Shown: piece by piece, positions 1 through 9,900 of the stretch
Position numbering within the stretch: position 1 is the first letter of the stretch
How the letters are laid out: each line of letters starts with the position of its first letter
Assembly (NCBI GenBank): GCA_964354225.1
Contig: CAYGZC010000086.1
Location: 1-18,890 of the forward strand
Source: CAYGZC01 sp964354225
GTDB taxonomy: Bacteria > Bacteroidota > Ignavibacteria > UBA10030 > SZUA-254
Direction of reading: 5' to 3'
Length of the DNA: 18,890 nt
Program-made: the position numbers and the translations under genes
Notes under the pieces: model-generated
What the model was told of the DNA's origin: nothing
What the model saw: only the letters and a program-made list of their open reading frames with translations
Database searches by the model: none

Positions 1-1
1 T

Positions 2-1138
2 ATACTTCAATCGAGTCCGTCATTTATAGATTGGACAACAATCTATGCGAAACTTGTCGATTGGTCGATAGAGATGGATCAACATTCAGAGCTGGGACTC
101 AAGCAAACATTGAATGATCAAATCAGGGAATGTAATGTTGAATTCTCGAAATTCATTGAGCGCAATTATGTGAATTGGCTCGAGCAAAAAACACGTCCCA
201 CGCTATCAACCGACATTGTTGAAAGATATCTTATTCCCGAGCTTCGCGATACGAATAAATCCATCTTCTTCTTTGTTGTCGATTGCCTGCGGCTTGACCA
301 ATGGATGGTCATGGAATCAGTGCTTCGCGAGTATTTTGATATCACGCGTGAGTATTATTATTCCATTCTTCCAACCGCGACCCCATATTCACGCAACGCT
401 ATTTTCAGTGGGGCGTGGCCCGCCGAGCTTGAGGTCAGGTTTCCAGAAATTTGGGAACAGTGGGAAGATGATGATAACAGCCGCAATAGGTATGAACACC
501 AGTTTTTAGATAATCTGCTTGAGCGTCGTAAAATTCAATTGAAACCCGAATCTAAATATGTCAAGATATTGGATGCCGAGTTCGGTCGGAATATTGAGCA
601 GAATATTAATTCATATACCAAGAATCGATTGACCGCCATCGTGGTCAATTTTGTTGATATGCTTGCCCACGGCAGGTCGGATTCACAGCTTCTTAAGGAA
701 ATCGCCCCCGACGAATCGGCGTACAGATCGTTAACATCATCGTGGTTTATGCATTCTTCACTTCTCTCGATGCTGCGCACACTTTCACACCAGAAGAATG
801 TTTCGATCATTCTTACAACCGATCATGGAAGTATCCGAAGTCTGCGCGGCGTGAAGGTTATCGGTGATCGTGAGGCATCAACAAATCTCCGCTATAAGTT
901 TGGCAGAAATCTTAAAGCGGATGAACGCCATGCTATCCTTATTAAGAATCCTTCCGATTATCGGCTGCCAAAGCGAAGCGTGACAATAAATTATCTGATC
1001 GCTAAAGAAGATTATTATTTTGTTTATCCCACAGATTATCACAAATATCTGAATCAATATCGGGACAGCTTCCAGCACGGCGGTATCTCTATGGAAGAAA
1101 TGATTTTGCCGGTAGTGAAACTAAAACCAAAAGGATGA
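2..1138 (+). CDS. porX: PorX-like PglZ-domain response regulator, 5' end outside the window
   Basis: This is the C-terminal part of a PorX-type protein, which in Bacteroidota pairs a receiver domain with a PglZ (alkaline-phosphatase superfamily) domain and controls type IX secretion genes with PorY and an ECF sigma factor. The frame is open from base 2, so the Met at 74 is internal and the receiver domain lies off the window. Counting from that Met, visible motifs are VVDCLRLDQW near residues 68-77 (metal-ligand Asp70), SILPTATPYSRN at 97-108, FVDMLAHGRSD at 193-203, TTDHGS at 248-253 and QHGGISMEE at 334-342, the usual order of phosphatase-fold metal and active-site blocks. The stop overlaps the tsaE start (ATGA). 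The family call is confident; the missing receiver domain is inferred from the family. Confidence 0.85.
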   Translation: MLQSSPSFIDWTTIYAKLVDWSIEMDQHSELGLKQTLNDQIRECNVEFSKFIERNYVNWLEQKTRPTLSTDIVERYLIPELRDTNKSIFFFVVDCLRLDQWMVMESVLREYFDITREYYYSILPTATPYSRNAIFSGAWPAELEVRFPEIWEQWEDDDNSRNRYEHQFLDNLLERRKIQLKPESKYVKILDAEFGRNIEQNINSYTKNRLTAIVVNFVDMLAHGRSDSQLLKEIAPDESAYRSLTSSWFMHSSLLSMLRTLSHQKNVSIILTTDHGSIRSLRGVKVIGDREASTNLRYKFGRNLKADERHAILIKNPSDYRLPKRSVTINYLIAKEDYYFVYPTDYHKYLNQYRDSFQHGGISMEEMILPVVKLKPKG

Positions 1139-1575
1139 AACAAACATTTAGAACATATTCTGAAGATGAAACGATTTTAGCGGGAATTAAATTTGCTAAA
1201 CGATTAACATCGGGGAGTGTCGTCACTTTGTTTGGTGATTTGGGAACAGGGAAAACCCGTTTCATAAAAGGTATTTGTAATGGTTTAGGGGTACAAGAAC
1301 ATGTGGCAAGCCCCACATTCACTATAGTTAACGAATATACATCTAACACTATAAAAATTTTTCATTTCGATTTTTACCGGGTAAAATCTGTCATCGAAAT
1401 TAAGGAGATAGGTTTCGATGAGTATATATATGGTGACGGTGTTTGTGTAATCGAGTGGGCGGATAGAGTTCAGGAATTACTTCCACCGAATCGGTTTGAT
1501 GTTCACCTCAGTTTAGGTGAAAACGAATTCACGCGTGAAATATCAATCGAGGAAATAATAGAGGTGCCAGCGTGA
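1135..1575 (+). CDS. tsaE: tRNA threonylcarbamoyladenosine biosynthesis ATPase TsaE
   Basis: TsaE is the small P-loop ATPase that works with TsaB and TsaD to transfer threonylcarbamoyl to A37 of ANN-decoding tRNAs in the cytoplasm. The 146-residue protein has a Walker A motif GDLGTGKT at residues 34-41, the family block SPTFTIVNEY at 59-68, HFDFYR at 77-82 and IEWADR at 106-111. Length is normal for the family. The start ATG lies inside the upstream stop (ATGA overlap), and its own stop overlaps the GTG start of tsaB, so the three genes are probably translationally coupled. The direct tsaE-tsaB pairing supports the assignment. Confidence 0.95.
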   Translation: MKQTFRTYSEDETILAGIKFAKRLTSGSVVTLFGDLGTGKTRFIKGICNGLGVQEHVASPTFTIVNEYTSNTIKIFHFDFYRVKSVIEIKEIGFDEYIYGDGVCVIEWADRVQELLPPNRFDVHLSLGENEFTREISIEEIIEVPA

Positions 1576-2300
1576 AAATTCTTGGAATCGAAACGGCAAC
1601 ATCCGTTTGCGCCGCAGCGATAGCTGATGATGGCAGCTTATTAACCGAGCAAAGGATCGAAGCCCAATATAGTCATTCAGAAAAATTGGTCACGCTTGTT
1701 GATAAATGTTTGCAAACAGTAAATTGTGATTTGAAATCGCTTGCTGGCATCGCAGTCTCAATAGGTCCCGGTTCATTCACCGGCTTGCGCATCGGTCTTA
1801 GTGTGGCAAAAGGTTTGTCGTGTGCAAGCGGGGTACCGCTCGTCAGCATCCCAACGTTAAAGGCATTAGCATGGAACGCGGTAACTTTTAATCTTGTAAA
1901 ACCAAACGATGTTGTGCTTCCTTTGATTGATGCCCGCCGTGATGAAGTGTATATGGCATTATATCGGTGGAACGGGCAAAAACTTGAAGAACTAGTTTCC
2001 TCATGTGCTATGTCGGTTAAAGAACTAAATGCACAGATTCCCGCTCGGCATAAGGTTGTTATTCTCGGAGATGGTGCGGGAAAATTTCAGCAATTCTATA
2101 AGAAAGCTGAAATTGATGATTTCTCTCATTATATTATACCTGAGAAAGATATGCGTTTATGCAGCGCTGCGGCTGTGGCTATATTAGGTGCAGAAAAATT
2201 AACAATGTACGGCTCAGAGAATATCTCATCCATGGAGCCGCTGTATATAAAAGATTTTTTTACATTGGTTAAAACGCAATATCAAAAGGTTTCAATATAA
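1572..2300 (+). CDS. tsaB: tRNA threonylcarbamoyladenosine biosynthesis protein TsaB
   Basis: TsaB is the catalytically inactive ASKHA-fold partner that forms a heterodimer with TsaD in the t6A-synthesis complex. The 242-residue protein opens with the expected first strand (MKILGIETATS), carries HSE at residues 35-37, and has the hallmark GPGSFTGLRIG at 65-75 followed by AKGL. Translation starts at GTG 1572, inside the tsaE stop codon (GTGA). The stop shares one base with the accD start (TAATG). The C-terminal half is normal in length, with the usual PLYI-type ending (EPLYIKDF). Confidence 0.95.
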   Translation: MKILGIETATSVCAAAIADDGSLLTEQRIEAQYSHSEKLVTLVDKCLQTVNCDLKSLAGIAVSIGPGSFTGLRIGLSVAKGLSCASGVPLVSIPTLKALAWNAVTFNLVKPNDVVLPLIDARRDEVYMALYRWNGQKLEELVSSCAMSVKELNAQIPARHKVVILGDGAGKFQQFYKKAEIDDFSHYIIPEKDMRLCSAAAVAILGAEKLTMYGSENISSMEPLYIKDFFTLVKTQYQKVSI

Positions 2301-3142
2301 TGACATGGTTTCGAAGATCTAAGGCAAGCATAACGAGTGGACCCCAACGGAAGGATATCCCCGATGGGATGTGGACAAAGTGTGATGGCTGCGGTGAAAT
2401 CATTCATCGCAAGCAGCTTGAACAGCAATTTTACACCTGCTTAAAATGCAATTTTCATTTCAGAATTGGCAGCAAGGAATACTTGCAAATACTTTTGGAC
2501 GAAGGGACATTCAAAGAAATGGATCGAAAGATGCGTTCTACAGATCCATTAGATTTTAAAGATACGAAAGGTTATCGAGAACGTGTCAGAGATTCCATCC
2601 GTAAAACTGGTTTGAATGATGCGGTCAGAACAGGAACCGGAAAAATTGGTGGCATCGAGGTTGTTATAGGAGTGATGGATTTCAGTTTCATCGGTGGATC
2701 GATGGGTTCGGTGGTCGGTGAGAAGATCACAAGAGCGATTGATAAAGCCAGGAAATCGGAAATCCCATTAGTGGTTATTTCTTCCAGTGGCGGTGCACGC
2801 ATGATGGAAGCTGCCTATTCGCTGATGCAGTTGGCCAAAACAAGTGCAAAACTGGCTCAGTTATCGGATACAGGGATCCCTTACCTTTCGGTGATGACTG
2901 ATCCGACCACGGGCGGCGTCACTGCGAGTTATGCGATGCTTGGCGATGTCAATCTTGCTGAACCCGGCGCACTTATCGGATTTGCAGGTCCGCGAGTGAT
3001 TCGACAAACGATTGGCAAGGATTTACCTCCGGGTTTTCAACGATCTGAGTTTCAGCTTGAGCACGGTTTTGTTGATGCCGTTGTTCATAGAAAAGATATG
3101 AAGGAAACGATTACAAAATTGTTAAAATTAATGTGGAAATAA
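2300..3142 (+). CDS. accD: acetyl-CoA carboxylase carboxyltransferase subunit beta
   Basis: AccD is the beta subunit of the carboxyltransferase that moves the carboxyl group from biotin to acetyl-CoA, making malonyl-CoA for fatty-acid synthesis. The 280-residue protein has the N-terminal zinc ribbon with Cys28-x2-Cys31 and Cys47-x2-Cys50. A crotonase-fold domain follows, containing SSSGGARMMEA and, further on, TDPTTGGVTASYAMLGD and EPGALIGFAGPRVI, all characteristic of AccD. The partner accA is not in this window. The gene starts one base into the tsaB stop, so it is probably cotranscribed with the t6A genes. It is the last gene before a 109-base gap. Confidence 0.97.
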   Translation: MTWFRRSKASITSGPQRKDIPDGMWTKCDGCGEIIHRKQLEQQFYTCLKCNFHFRIGSKEYLQILLDEGTFKEMDRKMRSTDPLDFKDTKGYRERVRDSIRKTGLNDAVRTGTGKIGGIEVVIGVMDFSFIGGSMGSVVGEKITRAIDKARKSEIPLVVISSSGGARMMEAAYSLMQLAKTSAKLAQLSDTGIPYLSVMTDPTTGGVTASYAMLGDVNLAEPGALIGFAGPRVIRQTIGKDLPPGFQRSEFQLEHGFVDAVVHRKDMKETITKLLKLMWK

Positions 3143-3251
3143 AACAAGAGAGGTTTTTTCCATAGAAGAGAGTGCGTTAAAGAGCTTTACTGTTACATAT
3201 ATTTTTTAAATATACGTTTTCAACTTTTTATTTTTAAACTTAACTTGATAC

Positions 3252-3926
3252 ATGGAAATATTTACGTGGTTTCAGCGCGGGGGTATCGTTATGTACCCAA
3301 TTTTATTATGTTCACTTGGTGGTGTGTACATCATTATTGAAAGATGGCTGATGATCAAAAGGGCAAATCCACCGACGAGTGCATTTCAAATAAAACTTCG
3401 GAAAATGCTTGAGGGCAAAAATCTTCAGCTTGCCCAGGAAATGTGCATCCAGGAGAAATCTCCTATCGGTCAGATTATTGGAGCTGGTTTAGAAAAGATT
3501 CATCACGGATCGATGCGCGTTCGTCAAGCGATGGAAGATCAGGGTCGTGAAGAAATAACACTGCTCGAGCGCCATCTCGGAATACTTGCGACTATCGCAG
3601 GCATCGCACCCATGTTAGGATTTCTTGGAACTGTAACGGGACTTTTAAGTGCATTCCAATCTGTCGCCTCGGCAGCCGGTCAGCCGTCACCTGCTGATCT
3701 TGCAGACGGTATCTGGGAAGCATTGATTACTACAGTATTTGGTCTTGTTGTCGGAATCCCTGTGTCAATGGCATATAATTATTTAGTAAACAAAGTTCAA
3801 GTTGTAGCTTCGGCGTCTGAGCGAATTGCACGAGATACATTAGATGCAATCGAAGAAATTATTTACGGCGGTAATCAACAGTTTAATAACAACAATACAA
3901 TTAAATTACGACGTGAGGAGGACTGA
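3252..3926 (+). CDS. ExbB/TolQ/MotA-family proton channel protein
   Basis: This inner-membrane protein belongs to the family that forms, with ExbD/TolR, a proton channel energising TonB or TolA. Its 224 residues hold three membrane segments at about 12-32, 110-135 and 158-178, and a cytoplasmic loop between the first two. The conserved signature APMLGFLGTVTGLLSAF spans about 119-135, and the third segment has EALITTVFGLVVGIP. No strong ribosome-binding site precedes the ATG at 3252, but the reading MEIFTWFQRGGIVMYPIL matches the family's N terminus. It is the first gene of the envelope run, three bases before the ExbD gene. Sequence alone does not separate the ExbB from the TolQ role; gene order favours TolQ-like. 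Confidence 0.93.
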   Translation: MEIFTWFQRGGIVMYPILLCSLGGVYIIIERWLMIKRANPPTSAFQIKLRKMLEGKNLQLAQEMCIQEKSPIGQIIGAGLEKIHHGSMRVRQAMEDQGREEITLLERHLGILATIAGIAPMLGFLGTVTGLLSAFQSVASAAGQPSPADLADGIWEALITTVFGLVVGIPVSMAYNYLVNKVQVVASASERIARDTLDAIEEIIYGGNQQFNNNNTIKLRREED

Positions 3927-3928
3927 CT

Positions 3929-4345
3929 ATGAATTTTCGACCTGTTCATCGATCGCGATATCTTGAATCGTTCAACTTCTCTTCCCTAACCGATGTTGTG
4001 ATGCAGCTTCTCATATTCTTTCTGCTGACATTTTCTTTTGCGAACACCCGTGGAATGAATGTTACACTACCGAAGACTGCAGTCGGACAGCCGCCTCAAA
4101 GGAAAACCATCTCGGTTTCCATCCAAAAGGATAAAAATCTTTTTTTGAATAATGAAGCTGTTACAAAGGAACAGCTTGCCACTAAACTTACCACATTGAT
4201 CAAAATTGATATCGACCAACAGATTGTGGTAAGAGCTGATAAAGACTTAACACTTCAAGATGTTGTTGAAATCCTCGATATCGCAAAAGGTGTAGGTGCA
4301 ACAAAACTTTTCATCGCCACGGAAGCTGCGAAAGAGATAAAGTGA
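3929..4345 (+). CDS. ExbD/TolR-family biopolymer transport protein
   Basis: This is the partner of the preceding channel protein, with one N-terminal membrane anchor and a periplasmic domain. Its 138 residues show the family motif SLTDVVMQLLIFFLLTFSF at about 19-37. Asp22 is the conserved protonatable residue thought to carry protons through the channel. The soluble part ends with the usual VVVRADKD-like strand (QIVVRADKDLTLQDVVEILD). The GAGGA of CGTGAGGAGGACTGACTATG upstream is a good ribosome-binding site that overlaps the end of the exbB frame. Its stop overlaps the GTG of the next gene. As with its partner, an ExbD or TolR name depends on context. Confidence 0.93.
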   Translation: MNFRPVHRSRYLESFNFSSLTDVVMQLLIFFLLTFSFANTRGMNVTLPKTAVGQPPQRKTISVSIQKDKNLFLNNEAVTKEQLATKLTTLIKIDIDQQIVVRADKDLTLQDVVEILDIAKGVGATKLFIATEAAKEIK

Positions 4346-5058
4346 TTAACACATCTGCATATTCAGATGAAAAAAAAATTCATGTAACTGCCGCTGCCAG
4401 CAGTCTGATCCTTCATATCATCATCGCGATTATTGTTTCATTAACAATCATATGGCAACCGAAGCCGCTTGAGCTAATCGAGCTTGATTGGGCGGGCAGC
4501 AGTGGTGCACCGAATCAGAGCATCGCACAGTCAGAAACTGATCCGAATCGTTCAAAAGAATCTGCACGAGCCGGTGGCGCCGCAGAACGCTCGAAGATTG
4601 ATATACCCGAAGCAAAAAATCCATCTGATGAAGTTATTCCATCTGCAAAGAAAGAGAAGACGAAATCTTCCGTAGGAAGTAGAAAGGAACGTGTATCTTC
4701 TGAAGGTTCGAGCACTACCCGTCATCGCCGTGCAAAAGAAGGATTGGCAGGTGGTGCAGGAAAATCTACTGGATACTCTATTGAGTGGGCGGGTACAGGT
4801 TCGCGAAGATTATTAAGCGGAAGGATTCCCCGCTACCCTGATGGAACGGACAAGGAATTACCAGTAATACTTCAGTTTTCCGTTTTACCGGATGGCAGCG
4901 TCACTGGAATTATTCCAGCTTACCGCAGTGATGAGTTGTTGGAACGAGAGGCAATATCGGCTCTTCAAACGTGGCGGTTCGATCCTCTCCCGCCTCAGTT
5001 TGAGCAAAAATCTCAAACAGGTAAAATCACTTTTAAATTTGTACTAAAAAAGGAGTAA
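4342..5058 (+). CDS. TonB/TolA-like energy transducer with C-terminal TonB domain
   Basis: This is a 238-residue periplasm-spanning protein likely to be energised by the two preceding proteins. One membrane anchor lies at about residues 15-38. It is followed by a low-complexity Ser/Lys/Glu/Gly-rich linker at about 50-145, instead of the Pro-Glu/Pro-Lys linker of classical TonB. A TonB-type C-terminal domain covers about 160-236, recognisable from LQFSVLPDGSVTG, EREAISALQTWRFDPLP and the final strand GKITFKFVL. Translation begins at GTG 4342, overlapping the ExbD stop (GTGA). The linker makes it resemble TolA in layout, while the terminal domain is TonB-like. It could drive either TonB-dependent receptors or a Tol-Pal-like function. 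Confidence 0.85.
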   Translation: MINTSAYSDEKKIHVTAAASSLILHIIIAIIVSLTIIWQPKPLELIELDWAGSSGAPNQSIAQSETDPNRSKESARAGGAAERSKIDIPEAKNPSDEVIPSAKKEKTKSSVGSRKERVSSEGSSTTRHRRAKEGLAGGAGKSTGYSIEWAGTGSRRLLSGRIPRYPDGTDKELPVILQFSVLPDGSVTGIIPAYRSDELLEREAISALQTWRFDPLPPQFEQKSQTGKITFKFVLKKE

Positions 5059-5066
5059 TTTCATCT

Positions 5067-6959
5067 ATGTTTAATAAAGCAAAGCGATTTTCTTTTTTTC
5101 TATCGATTGTAACTCTGAGTATATCGTTTATTCACTCACTCTCAGCTCAAGAGATCAAGCGAATTCAACCTGAATGGTGGTTCGGCGGAGCGTTAGGTAT
5201 GAACTTCAATTTTTACAGCACTGATTTTAAAACCTTGAACGCAAGTAACTCAGTTCCAACTCCGTTCACGAAGGGATCAGGTGTCGGACTATTTCTTTCA
5301 CCGATGCTCGAGTATCGTCCCGATCCGGTGTGGGGTGGAATGTTATATTTTGGGTTCGATGGAAGAGGAGGATCTTTCACCGATGTCGCGTCGAACGATA
5401 CTTGGTATTCACTTTCAACTTCAATGAATTATTTAAGTCTCGAGCCGAGTGTGAGAGTTTCCCCATTTCCATATCCGCTTTATTTCTTCACGGGACCTCG
5501 ACTTGGATTTAATGTTGCTAAATCTTTCTCGTTTAAAAATTCCTCAGGATCCAGAATTGAGGAGGATTTTGATAATGTTCGAGGGACAACAATCGGTGCT
5601 CAACTGGGCGCAGGTTATGAATTTCCTTTGACGAATTCTGAAAAAGAATGGCAGATTGTTGCCTCGCCGTTTCTTGCACTTCATTTCGGTCAGGGACCGC
5701 GTTCAGAGGAAAGCTGGGGGTTAACAACTTTGCGGGCTGGCGTGGCAATCAAGTTCGGTAACACAAAGGAAATTAAATCGAGAGTGGAACACGAGGTTCA
5801 ATTCTCAGTACGCGCACCTAAAATTATTCCAATAGAAAGAAGAGTACAAGAAACTTTTCCCATGCGGAATTATATCTTCTTCGATCAGGGCTCGACCGAA
5901 ATTCCTGATCGCTACGTCAAGCTTACAAAGGTACAAGCCGACGGATTTAGGGAGGAACAATTATTACAGCCCGAGCCGAAAGATTTAACCGGTCGCTCAC
6001 GCCGCCAGATGAAAGTATATTACAACGCATTGAACATTCTTGGTGATCGCATGCGAAGGTATCCAGATGCACTGGTGACACTAATCGGCTCATCTGAAAA
6101 AGGGCAATCTGATGGTGAGGGGTTTGCGAGTGCGGTGAAAAATTATCTTGTCGATATTTTTGGAATCAATTCCGAACGGATTGAAATAAGAGGAAGTGTG
6201 AAACCTACAAATCCATCGGTTTTACCAGGTGCTACACGTGAACTTGATTTGGTTGTACCCGAAGACACGCGTGTTGATATCACCAGTACGTCGCCTGATA
6301 TTCTCGAACCCGTTCAGATTATTTCTTTGCAGGAAGATCCGCTTGACAGTGATATACTTTTCAATGTGCAGAATGCAGAGGATTATTTTGCATCCTGGTC
6401 AATCGTTGTTACCGATGATAGTGGAAAGGGAAATCGATTTGGGCCTTTCACATCGAAACAGGAGAGGATCTCAGGAAAAACGATCATGGGTGATAGAATG
6501 AAAGGACAATACAAAGTTGAATTTGAAGGTCAGACGAGTAATGGTCAGATAGTAAAGAAGGAAGAAACGATGAAGCTTCTTCGCTCAGATGAACCGGAAG
6601 AAGCACCGGGGTACCGCTTCAGCATTCTCTTCGAGTTCGATCAATCGAAAACAGTTGCAACATATGAAAGATTTCTTACGCAAACCGTAGTTCCTCTTAT
6701 CGCTGACGGCAGCAATGTCATCATTCATGGACATACCGACATCATAGGCGAAGAAAGCCATAATCTAAAACTTTCACAGGACCGTGTGCACGAGGCAATG
6801 GACCTCATTGAGCAAGCGCTTGTGAAATCAGGAAAGCGTCGTGTGAAGTTTGATACATATGGTTTCGGCGAAGATGTTCGTAGGGCGCCCTTTGATAATC
6901 GTTTACCTGAAGAACGGTTCTACAATCGCACTGTTATAATTGATATTGTTCCAGGGTAA
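5067..6959 (+). CDS. outer-membrane protein with beta-barrel and two OmpA-like modules
   Basis: This 630-residue OmpA-family protein starts with a signal peptide (about 1-28, ending SLSAQ). Residues about 35-232 look like an outer-membrane beta-barrel, with alternating aromatic strands. A first OmpA-like module spans about 266-397 (NYIFFDQGSTEIP, then NILGDRMRRYPDALVTLIG, ending RELDLVVP). After a linker, a second OmpA-like domain spans about 517-628, with GHTD at 555-558, N566-x2-LS-x2-R573 and a terminal NRTVIIDI. Asp558 and Arg573 match the peptidoglycan-binding positions of the family. The ATG at 5067 has a well-placed AGGAG eight bases after the TonB gene. It probably ties the outer membrane to the cell wall, in the position Pal holds in Tol-Pal loci. 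Confidence 0.85.
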   Translation: MFNKAKRFSFFLSIVTLSISFIHSLSAQEIKRIQPEWWFGGALGMNFNFYSTDFKTLNASNSVPTPFTKGSGVGLFLSPMLEYRPDPVWGGMLYFGFDGRGGSFTDVASNDTWYSLSTSMNYLSLEPSVRVSPFPYPLYFFTGPRLGFNVAKSFSFKNSSGSRIEEDFDNVRGTTIGAQLGAGYEFPLTNSEKEWQIVASPFLALHFGQGPRSEESWGLTTLRAGVAIKFGNTKEIKSRVEHEVQFSVRAPKIIPIERRVQETFPMRNYIFFDQGSTEIPDRYVKLTKVQADGFREEQLLQPEPKDLTGRSRRQMKVYYNALNILGDRMRRYPDALVTLIGSSEKGQSDGEGFASAVKNYLVDIFGINSERIEIRGSVKPTNPSVLPGATRELDLVVPEDTRVDITSTSPDILEPVQIISLQEDPLDSDILFNVQNAEDYFASWSIVVTDDSGKGNRFGPFTSKQERISGKTIMGDRMKGQYKVEFEGQTSNGQIVKKEETMKLLRSDEPEEAPGYRFSILFEFDQSKTVATYERFLTQTVVPLIADGSNVIIHGHTDIIGEESHNLKLSQDRVHEAMDLIEQALVKSGKRRVKFDTYGFGEDVRRAPFDNRLPEERFYNRTVIIDIVPG

Positions 6960-6966
6960 ACTCGAC

Positions 6967-9900
6967 TTGTTCATATTTTTTAAAAATAAGTCGAATTTGT
7001 TCCTGGCGGGGATCGGAGTATTTATTCTGCTTCCCACATTACTTACTGCACAGGTTCCGCCGGTTGATCAAACAATCCAGACGGATAAGATTTTAAAAGG
7101 TGAGAACTGGATCGACACAAAAGGATATCACGCAGCACGACAGGAACTTGAACATCTTTACCCGTTTCTCTCGACGACAGAAAAGAAGCGAGATATTTTA
7201 TTTGTTCTCCTTCAGTGTGCATTTGAAGATCAGGAATATGAAAATGCTTACCAATGGTCAGGCGATTTCTTGACGGAATATCCTAATGATGGTAAGATAA
7301 GCATTGTCCGCTTTATCCATGGCGTGAGTGCATTTCAAACTGAACGGTCTGAAGACGCACTTCAAACATTAGATATGTTTATTACTGAATCAATTAATCA
7401 CCCGATGCACGGAGCCGGTCACTTTTGGCGAGCGATGGTAAAACTTGAGAAAGGAGACTGGCAATCGGCGGAGGCGGATGTACGGAATTGTTTCGAAGAT
7501 TCTTCTGCCGTCGGCTATCGCGACATTGCTCTGATGGGCTGGGCGCTGTCGCTGGAACGAAGAGGCGAATATCAAAAGGCAATAGATTTACTAAAGAAAC
7601 TACTGAATGATTTTCCGCAGAGTGCACTCGTAAGCGATGTGAAGGTGCGGCTTGCCTCGCTCTTTCTGCGTGTAGGATTACCATCCCAAACAATTCAAGT
7701 TCTTGATACCATCAAACCTTCGAGCCATCAAAAGCAAGAATTTAGTCTCCTAATGGCGGAAGCCGATTTGCAATTGAACCATTTTGAGAGTTCACAGACC
7801 GAGTATAAAAATTTGCTCAGAGAATATCCTGAAAGTTATTACGCACGGAAAGCGCAGTACGGTTTAGCATGGTCGTATTTAAAGAAGAGAAATTACGCTG
7901 CTGCCCAAAAAGAATTTGATTCTCTCGGTATTGGAAATGATTCGCTTGCATTCATGGCACTCTATCAGAGCGGCGTTCTTGCGCTTCTTCAAAATAGACC
8001 AATGGATGCGATCGCGCGATTAGATACATTGACCGAACACTCACCATACGATAATATTGCAGAGAATGCTTACTACCAAATGGGAATGGCGCACTATCGG
8101 GCAAAGCACTATCGTGAGGCAAGGCGTGCCTTTCAATTGGCTGCGAGGCTTTTTCCTGAATCAAAACATCGAGCACGTTCGTATCGGATGTTAGGTGAAA
8201 CCAACATGGCTCTGAGTGATTTTTCGAATGCACAGTATGCATTTTCCCGCGTCCGCCAGCTTAACGGCTCGACTGACCTCATTGAGCTGTCAATGTTCCA
8301 GGAAAGTGTTTGTCTTTATCATTTGGGAAGATTCAAGAGCAGCGCCCAGTTGCTCGCTGATTATCTTAAACGTTTCTCAAAAGATGAACATGCATCTGAG
8401 GCGTATGTCTGGAGAGGAGAAGCGCTATATCAAGATGGAAAATATGGTGAAGCTGAACACTCGTATGCTGATGCGCTTCGGTTGTTTCCGAATAATCCCA
8501 AAAGGATCGAAGCAATGTACGGTATCGCGTGGACATTTTTCGAACAGAAAAAATTTTCTCAAGCCGCTGCTTCGTTTGATCGGTTCATGGCACAATATTC
8601 TAGCAACGAACGTGTTCTTGATGCAACACTGCGCCAGGCTGATTGCTATTACTTCATGGGTGAGTACGAGAAATCGAATGCACTTTATGCTTCTATTACC
8701 GATCTGAAGAAAAACAGCCAGCATGCCGAGTACGCAGCTTTTCAAATTGCAATGTCGTACATTCAGCGCGGAGAGGCAGAGCGCGGCATTGTACAGCTTC
8801 GGGATTTTCTTTCGCGATTTCCCGCATCTCTCTACAATGAAATCGTGCAATTCAATATTGGATGGACGTACTTTTCTAAAAACCAATATCAGCAGGCGAT
8901 CATGGAGTTCCGGCTGCAGATGAATCAGTACCCGGAAAGTCAATTAATGCCGCGGATTCTCTTTAACATGGGGGATGCGTTCTATAATCTTCATCAATAT
9001 GACAGTGCGCGTGTATATTATCAGCGGGTCCCAAAAGAATTCCCCGCAAGTCCGCTTGTTACAGATGCATTGCAGGGATTACAGTACACATACGAAGCGG
9101 AAGGGAAACCCGCTGCCGCAATTGCGCAAATCGACACTCTTCTTGCGTCGTCCTCTTCCGGAATTCATCAAGAAGAACTTTTGATGAAAAAAGGTGACAT
9201 TCTATTTGGTCAAGGAGATTTCGCAGGAGCGACAATCGAATATCAGAAGCTCTTGTCAATGAAACTGGCTCCGGTGATCCAAGCGAAAGCATATTACCAG
9301 CTTGCACGCGCATTCGATATGGAAAACAACACTCCGCAAGCAGCCGCTTATTATGAAAAGATTCTCTTGGATTTTCCCGATGTTGATTTTGCTCCGAATG
9401 CCACACTTGCGCTGGGATTAGCTCAGATTAAAGCAAAAAAATACACTGCCGCAGTAAAAAGTTTACAGGTTTTTGAAACAAAATATCCTGACTCACCATT
9501 ATTATCGGAAGCACGTTATAATCTTGCTGTGGCACTGCTCGATCAGAAAGATAAGAAACCCGCATTCATACAATTTCAAAATGTAATTCAGAAACATCCA
9601 GACGATGTTTTTGCTGATAGAAGTCGGCTTCAAATTGCACGGCTGCATATTAGCAAGAAAGAATTTAAAGCATCCCTCGATACATTGAACTATCTCATCA
9701 GCCGCCGCAGCGATGATCTTGCTGCCGAAGCGTTGCTCTTGGTCGGTGAAAATTATCTATCGCTTAAGAAACCACAAGATGCGCTGCAAGCATTCAAAGA
9801 TGTATATGATCAATATACTGAATTCACGCTTCTCACAGAGCGTGCTCACCTCGGTGCCGGTGAATGTTACGAACGCCTGAGGAAGGCAAAACTGGCTCAG

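Noticed and set aside
3135..3161. Possible terminator hairpin at the accD stop
   Set aside because: GGAAA/TTTCC and AAAAC/GTTTT arms can pair, but with a bulge, mostly A-T pairs and no T tract after the stem.
3186..3216. Possible promoter before the ExbB/TolQ gene (TTTACT and TATACG)
   Set aside because: Spacing is 19 bases and both boxes are imperfect in an AT-rich stretch. A promoter in the 109-base gap is likely but I cannot place it.
8216..8943. Long frames on both strands inside the TPR gene (up to 172 residues)
   Set aside because: They lie wholly within a clear TPR coding region and show no domain, signal or ribosome-binding site.
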